In this document: positions 34,874 to 45,344 of the stretch, in pieces
Layout: every line of letters starts with the position of its first letter
Numbering within the stretch: position 1 is the stretch's first letter
Origin: Borborobacter arsenicus
Lineage (GTDB): Bacteria > Pseudomonadota > Alphaproteobacteria > Rhizobiales > Rhizobiaceae
Direction: 5' to 3'
Assembly (NCBI RefSeq): GCF_003934165.1
Contig: NZ_RKST01000018.1
Span: 55,261 to 119,260 of the forward strand
DNA: 64,000 nt
The notes under the pieces: generated by a model
Told to the model about the DNA's origin: nothing
Database searches by the model: none
The model's input: only the letters and a program-made list of their open reading frames with translations
Translations under genes and position numbers: made by a program

Positions 34874-35062
34874 TCTAACGTCCCCGCCTTCAAAGGCCGA
34901 GCGCCCGACCTTACCTGTATATCGCTTGTTGCCTGATTGATTTTCGGTTCCTATACAGGAAAACACCTCAGTCGCCTGCGTGGGCGCTTGCACTTTCCTT
35001 GCGGTCGATCTGTTCCGGGCGCTAGGGGTTGAATTGACGTTTGTGGTCAAGGGAGAGGCGCA

Positions 35063-35317
35063 TTGGCAGATCAGCTTGCTCAGGAAATTATCGACCGGAT
35101 CAAAGGCCACGCAGAGCCTGAAGGCGGCGAAATCACCCTGGCGACTGAACTCACCTCGCTCGGCATCCATTCGCTCGAGCTGACAGAGATCATCTTCGAT
35201 CTCGAGGAATCCTATGGCATCGAGATCGAGATGAACACCGTCGAGGCCTGGAGCAACCTGAAGAATGTCGGTGACATGGTGGAAGCCGTGCGCGCCCTGA
35301 TTGCCAAGAAAGCCTAA
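35063..35317 (+). CDS. NodF-like acyl carrier protein with HSL site
   Basis: Acyl carrier proteins hold growing acyl chains on a phosphopantetheine. This 84-residue protein resembles rhizobial NodF more than housekeeping AcpP: MADQL start, ATELTSLGI and [21 protein letters not shown]. The usual DSL attachment motif is HSL here, with Ser37 kept but Asp replaced by His (codon CAT). It starts at TTG 35063 with GGGAG upstream, and its stop shares a base with the ketosynthase start. No nod box or nodulation gene is nearby, so the product is probably a special fatty acid rather than a Nod factor (inference). Confidence 0.85.
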   Translation: MADQLAQEIIDRIKGHAEPEGGEITLATELTSLGIHSLELTEIIFDLEESYGIEIEMNTVEAWSNLKNVGDMVEAVRALIAKKA

Positions 35318-36528
35318 TGCCGGGCCCGCGCATCGTCATTACCGGCATTGGCGGCCTATGTGCACTCGGAACGGATGTGCCCGCAATCTGGGATTCGATG
35401 CGACAAGGCCGATCCGGCATCGGTGAAATCACCACAACACCCCTCTATGAACTCAAGGTCCGCTTCGGCGCGGAAATAAAAGCGCTTCCCGACCATGGCT
35501 TAGAACACAAACGGCTGGTCGCAATGGATCGCTTCAGCCTGCTCGCGGTGATCGCGGCGGGCGAAGCGCTGCGGCAATCGGGTCTCAAAGTCGATGACCG
35601 CAACACCACCCGGATCGGTGCAGTGGTCGGGACCGGGATTTACGGTGCGATCACCAATGACGAGAGCTATCGCGAGGTTCTGCTCGAGGGTCGGCCACGT
35701 GTCGGCATCTTCACGGTGCCGAAGATCATGCCGGGCGCGCCTGCCGGCCAGGTCAGCATGATCTATGGGCTGCGTGGGCCGGTGTTCGGCGTAACCTCTG
35801 CCTGTGCGTCTTCAAATCATGCTTTCGCATCGGCTGTCGATCAGCTCCGTCTCGGCCGGGCCGATGTGATGGTTGCCGGCGGCACCGACGCACCGCTAGT
35901 CTATGGCGTTCTCAAGGGCTGGGAGGCATTGCGGGCACTGGCGCGCGAGACATGCCGCCCCTTCTCGGCGGATCGGGACGGGCTGGTGATCGGCGAGGGC
36001 GCCGGCATGGCCGTTCTGGAAACCTACGAGCATGCCAAGGCGCGCGGCGCCTCCATCCTTGCCGAGATTGCTGGAGCCGGCCTGTCTGGCGATGCAACGG
36101 ATATTGTAGCCCCCACCGTGGAAGGACCCGCATCCGCCATGCAGGCCTGCCTGGCGGATGCGGGGCTGCAGCCGGAGGACATCGACTATATCAACGCCCA
36201 CGGCACGGGCACTAAAGCCAATGACGAAATCGAAACGGCTGCAATCAGGCGCGTATTCGGGACCCACGCCGACCGGCTGTCCGTATCGTCGACCAAATCC
36301 ATGCATGCCCATTGCATGGGCGCATCCGGCGGGCTGGAGATGCTCGCCTGCATCCTGGCCATCCGCGAAGGCATCATCCCTCCCACCGCCAATTATCGCG
36401 AAAAGGATGGAGCCTGCGATCTCGACGTCACGCCGAATGTCGCAAGGCAGCGGGAAGTGAGGGCCGCAATCAGCAACGGATTCGCCTTTGGCGGAACCAA
36501 CGCCGTCATTGCATTCAAATCCGCATAG
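35317..36528 (+). CDS. NodE-like beta-ketoacyl-ACP synthase
   Basis: Ketosynthases extend acyl chains by condensing them with malonyl-ACP. The 403-residue protein has the KAS II fold and the triad Cys163 ([10 protein letters not shown]), His295 ([11 protein letters not shown]) and His332 ([11 protein letters not shown]). The closest named relatives I recall are NodE and FabF-like proteins, and the partner ACP 1 base upstream resembles NodF, so the two likely form a dedicated elongation pair. The start overlaps the ACP stop (TAATG). No ketoreductase or dehydratase genes accompany it; housekeeping enzymes would have to finish the cycle. Confidence 0.88.
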   Translation: MPGPRIVITGIGGLCALGTDVPAIWDSMRQGRSGIGEITTTPLYELKVRFGAEIKALPDHGLEHKRLVAMDRFSLLAVIAAGEALRQSGLKVDDRNTTRIGAVVGTGIYGAITNDESYREVLLEGRPRVGIFTVPKIMPGAPAGQVSMIYGLRGPVFGVTSACASSNHAFASAVDQLRLGRADVMVAGGTDAPLVYGVLKGWEALRALARETCRPFSADRDGLVIGEGAGMAVLETYEHAKARGASILAEIAGAGLSGDATDIVAPTVEGPASAMQACLADAGLQPEDIDYINAHGTGTKANDEIETAAIRRVFGTHADRLSVSSTKSMHAHCMGASGGLEMLACILAIREGIIPPTANYREKDGACDLDVTPNVARQREVRAAISNGFAFGGTNAVIAFKSA

Positions 36529-36648
36529 CCCGCTTTTCCGGCACCATTCGCACAGGTTGCGCATGGCTCCAGTGGTGATACGGTCTGCAGATCGAATCTG
36601 CGCTGTCTTCTCCTGGCATTGCGCCAACATCCACCATCGAGGCTGTCC

Positions 36649-37353
36649 ATGACCGATCTCTCCGGCTTTCCCATTGCCGCGCGCTGGCCGGCGCAGCATC
36701 CCGATCGAATCCAGCTCTACTCCTATCCGACGCCGAACGGCGTCAAGGTGTCGATTGCGCTTGAAGAGCTGGGCCTTGCCTATGAAGCGCATGCGGTCAA
36801 TATCGGCAAGGATGAAAGCTGGACGCCCGAGTTCCTGTCGCTCAATCCGAACGGGAAGATACCAGCGATCATTGATCCCAAGGGTCCCGGCGGCAAACCG
36901 CTCGGGCTTTTCGAATCAGGCGCAATCCTGCTTTATCTGGCTGAAAAGACCGGGCGACTCATCCCTACCGACGAGGCACTGCGCTACGAGACCATCCAAT
37001 GGGTGTTTTTCCAGATGGCCGGGATCGGGCCGATATTCGGGCAGCTCGGCTTCTTCCATAAATTCGCTGGCCGGGCGATCGAGGACAAGCGCCCGCTGGA
37101 ACGCTATCGCGACGAATCCCGGCGGCTGATCGGCGTTCTGGACGGCCGGCTTTCCGGGCGCAAATGGGTCATGGGCAATGACTATACCATTGCCGATATT
37201 TCGATGCTCGGCTGGGTCCGCAACCTGATCGGTTTCTATGAAGCGCGCGAATTGGTCGGGTTCGACGATTTCGCCAATGTCGCCGCGTGGCTCGAGCGCG
37301 GTCTCGCCCGCCCTGCCGTGCAGAAAGGTCTGGAAATCCCGGCGCGAAATTAG
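36649..37353 (+). CDS. Glutathione S-transferase, YghU/YfcG-like
   Basis: The 234-residue protein from ATG 36649 (MTDLSGFPIAARWP, GAGG upstream) has the thioredoxin-fold N-domain from about 20, with the YSYPTPNGVKVSIALEELGL motif of the nucleophile-type (Asn/Thr) bacterial GSTs such as YfcG, NPNGKIPAI and FESGAILLYLAEKTG, then the helical C-domain with DYTIADISMLGWV. YfcG-like enzymes act as disulfide reductases using glutathione. The TAG stop is the first triplet of repeat copy B. Confidence 0.92.
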   Translation: MTDLSGFPIAARWPAQHPDRIQLYSYPTPNGVKVSIALEELGLAYEAHAVNIGKDESWTPEFLSLNPNGKIPAIIDPKGPGGKPLGLFESGAILLYLAEKTGRLIPTDEALRYETIQWVFFQMAGIGPIFGQLGFFHKFAGRAIEDKRPLERYRDESRRLIGVLDGRLSGRKWVMGNDYTIADISMLGWVRNLIGFYEARELVGFDDFANVAAWLERGLARPAVQKGLEIPARN

Positions 37354-37456
37354 AGCATGTCTCCCGAAAGTGGGAACCGGTTTCGGGATAAAGACATGCG
37401 CAAAAACAAAGGCCTAAAGCGGGACAAGCGAATCTGAAAGATCGCGACGCGCTTTA
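37351..37456. repeat. Rhizobial intergenic palindromic repeat, copy B
   Basis: It starts with TAGAGCATGTCT and pairs GCATGTCT with AGACATGC around an inner CCCGAAA/TTTCGGG stem. A second palindrome pairs CTAAAGCG with CGCTTTAG. The first three bases are the GST stop, and the minus-strand kinase stop (37454-37456) lies in the last arm, so both neighbouring reading frames end within the element. Confidence 0.8.
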
Positions 37457-38110
37457 GGCAGACGCCGGCTTATAGCCCTCGCCGGTGCCGGCCGATGGCT
37501 CGGACAGCACCAGATCGGCCCGCCTCAATCGAGCCAGAATGCGCTCGGCGTTGGGCAGATCGTTGGATGCAACCCAGGCCCGCGCCTCCTCGTCGGGTCT
37601 GCCCTGCTCCCGCCAGCGCATCATCAGCCGCCGTTCGAGTTCCGCTCGCGGCACGTCGAGGAAGATGCTGAAATCGAAAAGCGGCGCCAGATCATTCCAG
37701 GGCGCCTCATCGAGCAGCAGGTAATTTCCTTCCACCAGCACGAATTTGATGTCCGCGCCGATGATGCGTGCACCGGCACGCGAAAGCTCCATGTCGCGGT
37801 CGAATACCGGAATGGCGATATCGGGCTCGGCCGCGCGGATACGGCGAAGCAGGGCTGCGAAACCCGCATAGTCGAATGTTTCCGGCGCGCCTTTGCGCGA
37901 ACGCAGGCCCCGCTGATGAAGGATGGCATCGTCGAAATGGAAGCCGTCCATCTGCACCACGACGGCAGAACCCTCGGGCAGCAGATCATGCAGCTTCTCT
38001 GCAAGGGTGGATTTGCCCGCAGCTGGCGCCCCGGCAATGGCGACGACGAAGCGCGGCATTCGCGCAGCGTGCCTGAAAATCGAGGCGGCAATGGTCGCGA
38101 TCTCTGACAT
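37454..38110 (-). CDS. P-loop nucleoside/sugar kinase family protein (FrcK/uridine kinase-like)
   Basis: The 218-residue protein has a Walker A motif GAPAAGKST (27-35), VVQMDGFHFDD (the typical Udk/PanK segment), VEGNYLLLDEAPW and the lid-like RLMMRWREQG. This pattern is shared by uridine kinases, pantothenate kinase and the rhizobial FrcK of the fructose transport operon. No sugar transporter lies nearby. The ATG at 38110 is preferred to 38134, which has no ribosome-binding site. The substrate is uncertain. Its stop codon is in repeat copy B. Confidence 0.82.
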   Translation of the reverse strand: MSEIATIAASIFRHAARMPRFVVAIAGAPAAGKSTLAEKLHDLLPEGSAVVVQMDGFHFDDAILHQRGLRSRKGAPETFDYAGFAALLRRIRAAEPDIAIPVFDRDMELSRAGARIIGADIKFVLVEGNYLLLDEAPWNDLAPLFDFSIFLDVPRAELERRLMMRWREQGRPDEEARAWVASNDLPNAERILARLRRADLVLSEPSAGTGEGYKPASA

Positions 38111-38304
38111 CACTGTCTCATCCGATATCGACATGTGTATTTTGTGGCCAGCGTGGAAAAAATTCAAATCCTGACGAAGGCCAACCAAGGCGAACTGCTG
38201 AACAGAGGCATGGTTTGCTTAACGGGCCGGAAACCGGATTGCGATAAGTTGATCGAAGCTGTAACGCGTGGGCTACGCCTGCATCGCATCGCTCGGATAA
38301 CCTC

Positions 38305-39195
38305 TTGCACCTCGCATCATCCCACATCGCAGCGCCCTTTCGCAAAGCCGCGGCCCTCCTCCTGCTTATCGGCATGATTGCCGGCTGCTCCACAACATCC
38401 ACGCTGGATTCGGTTCAGGCACCGCAAGCGGTGCCAAGCAAATATGCCGCGATCGTCGTCGATGCGAATAGCGGCAAGGTGCTTTTCGAGGAGAATGCCG
38501 AAGCAGCGCGCTACCCGGCCTCGCTCACCAAAATGATGACGCTCTACATGCTTTTCGAGGCAATCGAGCAAGGTCGCCTGAGCCCGTCATCGTCGATACC
38601 GGTATCGGCCTATGCAGCCTCGCGACCGCCAAGCAGGTTAGGCTTCAAGCCTGGGCAGTCGGTCGATGTCGATACTGCGATCAGCGCGCTGGCGACAAAG
38701 TCGGCCAATGACGTCGCTGCAGCGGTCGGCGAGTTTCTCGCCGGCTCCGAGGAACAGTTTGCCCAGATGATGACGGCGAAGGGGCGCCAACTGGGAATGC
38801 GGCACACAGTGTTTCGAAACGCTTCCGGCCTGCCGGATGCCGGCCAGCAAACCACCGCGCGCGACATGGCTCTGCTCGGCATAGCGCTGAGAAAGCGCTT
38901 TCCGCACTATTACGCCTATTTCTCCAAACAGGCCTTCAGTTTCAACGGCAAGACGATCCGCGGGCACAATCGGCTGCTTGGCCGTGTCGAAGGCGTGGAT
39001 GGCATCAAGACCGGCTATATCCGTGCGTCCGGCTTCAATATCGTTACCTCGGTCAACAGGGACGGGCGCTGGCTGGTGCTCACCATCATGGGCGGGAACA
39101 CCGCAGCAACCCGCGATGCACATGTCCGGGAACTCATCGAGCGCTATCTTCCACGCGCGACACGCGCATCGGCAACGGTCGCCGTAGCAGGATAA
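38305..39195 (+). CDS. D-alanyl-D-alanine carboxypeptidase, S11 family, lipoprotein-type signal
   Basis: This penicillin-binding protein trims the terminal D-alanine of peptidoglycan stem peptides. It starts at TTG 38305. The signal ends in the lipobox-like MIAGC (Cys28). Active-site motifs are SLTK (Ser73, Lys76), SAN (133-135) and KTG (236-238). With 296 residues it has the transpeptidase domain only and lacks the C-terminal PBP5 anchoring domain, so anchoring by lipid is plausible. It converges on rpsA, with a shared terminator between them. Confidence 0.92.
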   Translation: MHLASSHIAAPFRKAAALLLLIGMIAGCSTTSTLDSVQAPQAVPSKYAAIVVDANSGKVLFEENAEAARYPASLTKMMTLYMLFEAIEQGRLSPSSSIPVSAYAASRPPSRLGFKPGQSVDVDTAISALATKSANDVAAAVGEFLAGSEEQFAQMMTAKGRQLGMRHTVFRNASGLPDAGQQTTARDMALLGIALRKRFPHYYAYFSKQAFSFNGKTIRGHNRLLGRVEGVDGIKTGYIRASGFNIVTSVNRDGRWLVLTIMGGNTAATRDAHVRELIERYLPRATRASATVAVAG

Positions 39196-39301
39196 AGAAA
39201 GCGGCACAGCCGCGTCCGGCCGCGATCACAGGCAACACCGCTTTCGGCAAGACAAGACCGTGCCTCCGGCCACGGGCAATTCCGTCTGACAATCACCCAA
39301 C

Positions 39302-39335
39302 AAAAAACCCGCCGGATCGCTCCGGCGGGTTTTTT
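39302..39335. terminator. Bidirectional terminator between the carboxypeptidase and rpsA
   Basis: AAAAAACCCGCCGGA pairs perfectly with TCCGGCGGGTTTTTT around TCGC, so there is a T-run on both strands. It ends both the plus-strand carboxypeptidase and the minus-strand rpsA transcripts. Confidence 0.93.
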
Positions 39336-39354
39336 GATCAGCAGCTAAGGATGA

Positions 39355-41061
39355 TCAGTCGTCCTTGTTGCCGCGGTTCTTCAGGGCTGCGCCGAGGATG
39401 TCGCCCAGCGAAGCACCGGAGTCGGTCGAGCCGTACTGCGCAACCGCTTCCTTTTCCTCGGCGATTTCCAGCGCCTTGATCGAGACCTGCAGCTTGCGGG
39501 TCTTCTTGTCGAAGGCGATGACACGAGCGTCGACCTTCTGACCGACGGTAAAGCGCTCGGGGCGCTGCTCGTCACGATCGCGCGACAGGTCGGAGCGCTT
39601 GATGAAGGTCTCGATGTCGTGGTCGACGAGCCGGACTTCCAGGCCGCCATCCTTGACGCCGGTGACCTCGCAGGTCACGACTGCGTTCTTGCGCAGTTCG
39701 CCCGAAGCGGCAGCCTCGCCGACAGTGTCGCGTGCAAGCTGCTTGATGCCGAGCGAGATGCGCTCCTTCTCCTGGTCGACGTCGAGCACCTGCGCCTTGA
39801 CGATGTCGCCGCGATTGTACTCTTCGATGACCTGCTCGCCCGGACGGGTCCAGTCGAGGTCGGAAAGGTGGACCATGCCGTCCACATCCCCTTCCAGGCC
39901 GATGAACAGGCCGAACTCGGTCTTGTTCTTGACTTCGCCCTCGACGATAGCGCCGACCGGATGGTTGCGTGCGAACGCTTCCCACGGATTTTCCAGCGTC
40001 TGCTTGAGGCCAAGCGAGATGCGGCGCTTGGAGGGATCGACCTCGAGCACGACGACATCGACTTCCTGCGTGGTCGACAGGATTTTGCCGGGATGGACAT
40101 TCTTCTTCGTCCACGACATTTCGGACACGTGGATCAGGCCCTCGATGCCCGGCTCCAGCTCAACAAACGCACCATAGTCAGTGATGTTGGTGACCGTTCC
40201 GGTGATCTTCTTGCCGATCGGGAACTTGGTGCCGATATCGCTCCACGGATCGCTCTCGAGCTGCTTCATGCCGAGCGAGATGCGGTGGGTTTCCTGGTTG
40301 ATGCGGATGATCTGCACCTTGACCGTCTGGCCGATCGACAGGATCTCGGTCGGATGGTTGACGCGACGCCATGCCATGTCGGTGACATGCAGCAGGCCGT
40401 CGATGCCACCGAGGTCGACGAACGCACCGTAATCGGTGATGTTCTTGACGACACCCTCGACCACCTGGCCCTCTTCGAGGTTCTGGACGATCTCCGAACG
40501 CTGCTCGGCGCGGCTTTCTTCAAGCACGGTGCGGCGCGAGACAACGATGTTGCCGCGGCGGCGATCCATCTTGAGGATCTCGAAGGGCTGCGGGTTGTGC
40601 ATCAGGGGCGTGACGTCGCGGATCGGACGGATATCGACCTGCGAACGCGGCAGGAAGGCCACGGCACCGTCGAGATCGACCGTGAAGCCGCCCTTGACCT
40701 GGTTGAAAATGACGCCTTCGACGCGCTCACCCTTGTTGAACTTCTCTTCGAGCTTGACCCAGCTCTCCTCGCGGCGGGCCTTGTCGCGCGACAGCATGGC
40801 TTCGCCCAGCGCATTCTCGATGCGCTCGACATAAACCTCGACGGTGTCGCCGACCTTGAGCTGGCCGTCCTTGGCCTTGGCGCCGAATTCCTTCAGCGGC
40901 ACGCGGCCTTCGACCTTGAGGCCGACATCGATGATGGCCATGTCTTTTTCGATGGCCGTAATGGTGCCGCGAACAACCTGGCCTTCACCCGAATTACCGT
41001 CGGAAAAAGACTCTTCGAGCAGGCTGGCGAAATCTTCGCGGGTAGGATTGGAAACTGACAT
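39355..41061 (-). CDS. rpsA: 30S ribosomal protein S1
   Basis: S1 binds mRNA leaders and helps start translation. The ATG at 41061 (MSVSNPTREDFASLL) has AGGAGA five bases upstream; an ATG 24 bases earlier is rejected. The 568-residue protein has six S1 repeats from about residue 30 to 540, visible as recurring G.V..I..YGAFVDL/VEL and GLIHVSEMSW-type segments, and an acidic-to-basic C-terminal tail. It follows cmk by 200 bases on the same strand, the ancient cmk-rpsA pairing. ihfB, its usual next neighbour in many genomes, is far away. Confidence 0.97.
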   Translation of the reverse strand: MSVSNPTREDFASLLEESFSDGNSGEGQVVRGTITAIEKDMAIIDVGLKVEGRVPLKEFGAKAKDGQLKVGDTVEVYVERIENALGEAMLSRDKARREESWVKLEEKFNKGERVEGVIFNQVKGGFTVDLDGAVAFLPRSQVDIRPIRDVTPLMHNPQPFEILKMDRRRGNIVVSRRTVLEESRAEQRSEIVQNLEEGQVVEGVVKNITDYGAFVDLGGIDGLLHVTDMAWRRVNHPTEILSIGQTVKVQIIRINQETHRISLGMKQLESDPWSDIGTKFPIGKKITGTVTNITDYGAFVELEPGIEGLIHVSEMSWTKKNVHPGKILSTTQEVDVVVLEVDPSKRRISLGLKQTLENPWEAFARNHPVGAIVEGEVKNKTEFGLFIGLEGDVDGMVHLSDLDWTRPGEQVIEEYNRGDIVKAQVLDVDQEKERISLGIKQLARDTVGEAAASGELRKNAVVTCEVTGVKDGGLEVRLVDHDIETFIKRSDLSRDRDEQRPERFTVGQKVDARVIAFDKKTRKLQVSIKALEIAEEKEAVAQYGSTDSGASLGDILGAALKNRGNKDD

Positions 41062-41261
41062 TGGTTCTCCTGGGGCCCCGGACATGCTGTCTTGCGGAGC
41101 TGGCGCCGTCGGTTAGCGTTGCGTTGACCTGACCGGCATTCCGGGCGGAAGCCCTGGGTGCCGCTTTTCGCGGCTGTTCGGCGCATGAGAATGCTGGCAG
41201 GCGGATTACGTATCGGATCAGGGCCTCATGCCTTACAGCAAGGCGGCGAAAAGCACCCGGA

Positions 41262-41915
41262 TCAAATTTTGCCCCTCGTGGCCATGACGTCGTCCACAAT
41301 TGTCCTAGCCGCGAGAAACGCGGCTTCTATATCCATTTCCGACGTATCGAGCAAGTGCGCGTCGACGGCAGGCTTCAGGGGCGAATCGGCGCGACCCGTG
41401 TCACGCTCGTCGCGGCGGCGAATGTCGGCGAGGATCTCGCCCAGATCGGCCTGCCCGCCATTGGCCTCGATCTCGTCATGGCGTCGTTTTGCCCGGACCT
41501 CCGCACTGGCGGTGACATAGAGCTTCACATCCGCATTCGGGCAGACGACCGTGCCGATGTCGCGTCCATCCAGCACCGCACCTCCTGGCGTATTGGCGAA
41601 TGCGCGCTGCTTTTCGACAAGGATTCGGCGCACCTCGGGGATAACCGCGACTTTCGACGCCGCCTCGCCTACTGCATGCGCTGCAAGCGTCGAACGGTCT
41701 AGATTGCCGAGATCGACGAGCCGAGCCGCCTCGACCGCATGCGCGGTATCGTCCAAGGGCCAGCCCCTGGCAAGCAGGAGATGCGCTACAGCCCGATAGG
41801 TCAGGCCGGTGTCGAGATGCGCCAGATGATAATAGTCGGCCAATCTGCGCGCCAGCGTGCCCTTGCCGGACGCCGCAGGGCCGTCTATTGCGATAACCAG
41901 AGGCGTATTGGACAT
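41262..41915 (-). CDS. cmk: Cytidylate kinase
   Basis: Cmk phosphorylates CMP and dCMP. The ATG at 41915 ([16 protein letters not shown]) lies four bases after the aroA stop and gives 217 residues. It has the P-loop [11 protein letters not shown] (10-20), [25 protein letters not shown] and [14 protein letters not shown], all typical landmarks. aroA, cmk and rpsA form one transcription direction and probably one operon; a 200-base gap before rpsA leaves room for a separate rpsA promoter. Confidence 0.96.
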   Translation of the reverse strand: MSNTPLVIAIDGPAASGKGTLARRLADYYHLAHLDTGLTYRAVAHLLLARGWPLDDTAHAVEAARLVDLGNLDRSTLAAHAVGEAASKVAVIPEVRRILVEKQRAFANTPGGAVLDGRDIGTVVCPNADVKLYVTASAEVRAKRRHDEIEANGGQADLGEILADIRRRDERDTGRADSPLKPAVDAHLLDTSEMDIEAAFLAARTIVDDVMATRGKI

Positions 41916-41919
41916 CAGG

Positions 41920-43437
<1,518 letters not shown>

Positions 43438-43472
43438 TTATGGGGACCAAACTTTTCAGACGAGGCTTGACG

Positions 43473-43853
43473 GTGGCAAAATCCGAACTTGGCACGAAGC
43501 GCATCGATCCCGAGACCGGGCGCAAATTCTACGATCTCAACAAGGATCCGATCGTCTCTCCCTACACGGGAAAGTCGTATCCGCGCTCCTATTTTGAATC
43601 GACCAGCATGAAGCCTTCCGACGAGGAAGATGAAGTCGACGAAAAAGAGGTCGATGCCGAGGACGAAGATACCGAAATCGTTTCGCTCGAGGACGCCGAC
43701 GACGAGGCAAAGGTCGACGACGCTATCGAGATCGAGGACGAAGAAGATGTCGATCTCGGCGACGATGACGACGACACCTTCCTCGAAGACGAGGAAGAGG
43801 ATGACGACGACGTTTCTGGCATAATCGGCGTCGGCGACGACGACGAAATGTAA
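43473..43853 (+). CDS. FYDLN acid family protein (TIGR02300)
   Basis: This 126-residue cytoplasmic protein belongs to a family named after its FYDLN motif and extremely acidic tail; its function is unknown. The start is GTG 43473 with GAGG seven bases upstream, giving AKSELGTKRIDPETGRKFYD. Residues 1-45 form a conserved zinc-ribbon-like or strand segment with KDPIVSPYTGKSYP; after about 50 the protein is nearly all Asp, Glu and Val, and is probably disordered. It is divergent from aroA, as usual in rhizobia, and precedes tRNA-Ala. Confidence 0.9.
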   Translation: MAKSELGTKRIDPETGRKFYDLNKDPIVSPYTGKSYPRSYFESTSMKPSDEEDEVDEKEVDAEDEDTEIVSLEDADDEAKVDDAIEIEDEEDVDLGDDDDDTFLEDEEEDDDDVSGIIGVGDDDEM

Positions 43854-43862
43854 AATTCAGGT

Positions 43863-43900
43863 GCCTGTGTCGCAGCTGATGAAAAAGACGCGACACAGGC
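43863..43900 (+). terminator. Hairpin after the FYDLN gene
   Basis: GCCTGTGTCGC and GCGACACAGGC pair over 11 bases, nine bases after the stop; TTGATCTT follows. The U-tract is weak, so termination is probable rather than certain. Confidence 0.55.
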
Positions 43901-43997
43901 TTGATCTTAGTCCAAGGCGGGGTTAGAAGCCGCCTTCGACACCGGTGGTGAAGACACCGGAACCCGCCGGAAACGGCGCCCGGCCTTTGCCGGATGT

Positions 43998-44073
<76 letters not shown>

Positions 44074-44326
44074 ACGCCCTAACACGGCGCTGATTTCGTC
44101 ATAGCTCATTTGATTTCGAAGTATTGGTTGCGAATGTGGTACATGTCGCAGTCGAGGGCATCCGCAGACGGGATGAGCCTGCAGGCCGGATGCCTGGAGC
44201 AGCTTTCCACATCCGGTTATAAATCGCAGCCTCGGCGCTGCTCCCGGCTCGATGAATCGCTGGTGACGGCGATCCATCGGACGTTTCGGAGTTGCGCAAA
44301 ATTCTCCGGAGCTTGCAGCGCTCGGA
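44074..44326. other. Gap between tRNA-Ala and the IclR gene
   Basis: I see no gene in these 253 bases. Open frames on the minus strand exist but run through the tRNA or lack any family pattern. No copy of the tRNA 3' end was noticed further along by eye. Confidence 0.4.
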
Positions 44327-45160
44327 TCAGAGCAAAACCGAATCAGCGCTTCGGTACGGCAATCCATTGCCCATCGCCTTCGATATGTCCGAGGCAAGAT
44401 TGAGGATGGTCTCGACCATCGCCGGCTCGACCGTACTTGGCAGATGCTGGATCGAGCCGACCAGCCCGACGCTGGCGACAAGCTTGTCCATATAGTCATA
44501 GACCGGCGCTGCGATCGTATTAACGCCAAGCAGTGTCTGTTCCGGTGCGGTGGCGTAGCCGCGCTTTCTGATCTCGCCGATCTCGTCCATCAACACCTCC
44601 AGCGAGGTGATCGTATGCGACGTCAAAGGCTGCAATTCCTTTCGGGCGAGGTGATCCGACATGGATTTGGGACCGTAGGCGAGAAAGATCTTCCCCTGCG
44701 CCGAGGCATGAAGTTCCAACTCGCTTCCCGGCCGCACGCCGATCTCGATCGATCCGGTTCCTGTAAACGTCGCCAGAACGAACACGCCCTTCGGGGTTGG
44801 CGTGGAGAGGACAACTGCCAGGCCGGTGGCGCTACGGGCATCGCGCATCAGGGGCTCGGCGATAGCGGCGATATCATCCACCGCCGGCGCGAGCTTGGAG
44901 AGCAGCCAGGCCTTTGGCCCGAGCTTGTAGCGCAGTGAAACCGCATCCTGAACCAGATAGCCGCGCTCGACCAATGTCTGGGTATGCTTGAACACTGCGC
45001 TCTTGGCGATGCCCACAATGGCGGCGATCTGCGAACCTCCCAACGGCTCGGGCGAGAACGCAACCGTTTCCAATATGGCAAGCGAAAGATCGGCGGCTTT
45101 GACCCCCTCGGACATTTTCACGCGACTCCGTTTATGTTTTTCGGCCAAATCGTTCTCCAC
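44327..45160 (-). CDS. IclR family transcriptional regulator
   Basis: IclR regulators control catabolic operons in response to small aromatic or carboxylic acids. The 277-residue protein has a winged helix-turn-helix at about 24-80 (LGGSQIAAIVGIAKSAVFKHTQTLVERGYLV) and the IclR ligand-binding domain at about 95-265, with AVVLSTPTPKGVFVLATF, HASAQGKIFLAYG and GYATAPEQTLLGVNTIAAPVYD. An alternative start is ATG 45115. It is divergent from the TRAP transporter operon with 184 bases between, so it most likely regulates that operon; the ligand would be its substrate. Confidence 0.93.
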   Translation of the reverse strand: MENDLAEKHKRSRVKMSEGVKAADLSLAILETVAFSPEPLGGSQIAAIVGIAKSAVFKHTQTLVERGYLVQDAVSLRYKLGPKAWLLSKLAPAVDDIAAIAEPLMRDARSATGLAVVLSTPTPKGVFVLATFTGTGSIEIGVRPGSELELHASAQGKIFLAYGPKSMSDHLARKELQPLTSHTITSLEVLMDEIGEIRKRGYATAPEQTLLGVNTIAAPVYDYMDKLVASVGLVGSIQHLPSTVEPAMVETILNLASDISKAMGNGLPYRSADSVLL

Positions 45161-45307
45161 CAGAATACGCTTAACTCTTTAAATCAACGATTATTTTGCT
45201 GCTGCCCCTCCTTAAACATCGGCACGCAAGCGGTTTTCCGTGCCATTTCGTGGCAGTGCGCAGCCCTAAAATAGCCTTGACAGTCGTTTCGATCAATGTT
45301 TTTTTGA

Positions 45308-45318
45308 GAACGACGTTC
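45308..45318. promoter_or_regulatory. Short palindrome in the IclR-dctP intergenic region
   Basis: GAACGACGTTC is a perfect 11-base palindrome 27 bases before the dctP start; GTCGTT and AACGAC also pair across 45278-45313. It may be part of the IclR operator. IclR sites are variable, so this is a weak call. Confidence 0.3.
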
Positions 45319-45344
45319 ATCATACGAGAACAGGAGGAAAAACC

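Noticed and set aside
34874..35062. Possible nod box before the NodF-like gene
   Set aside because: No sequence resembling the ATC-N9-GAT based nod box was found in the leader.
39619..41058. 479-codon open frame antisense to rpsA
   Set aside because: It is the shadow of the S1 repeats; no ribosome-binding site or recognisable domain.
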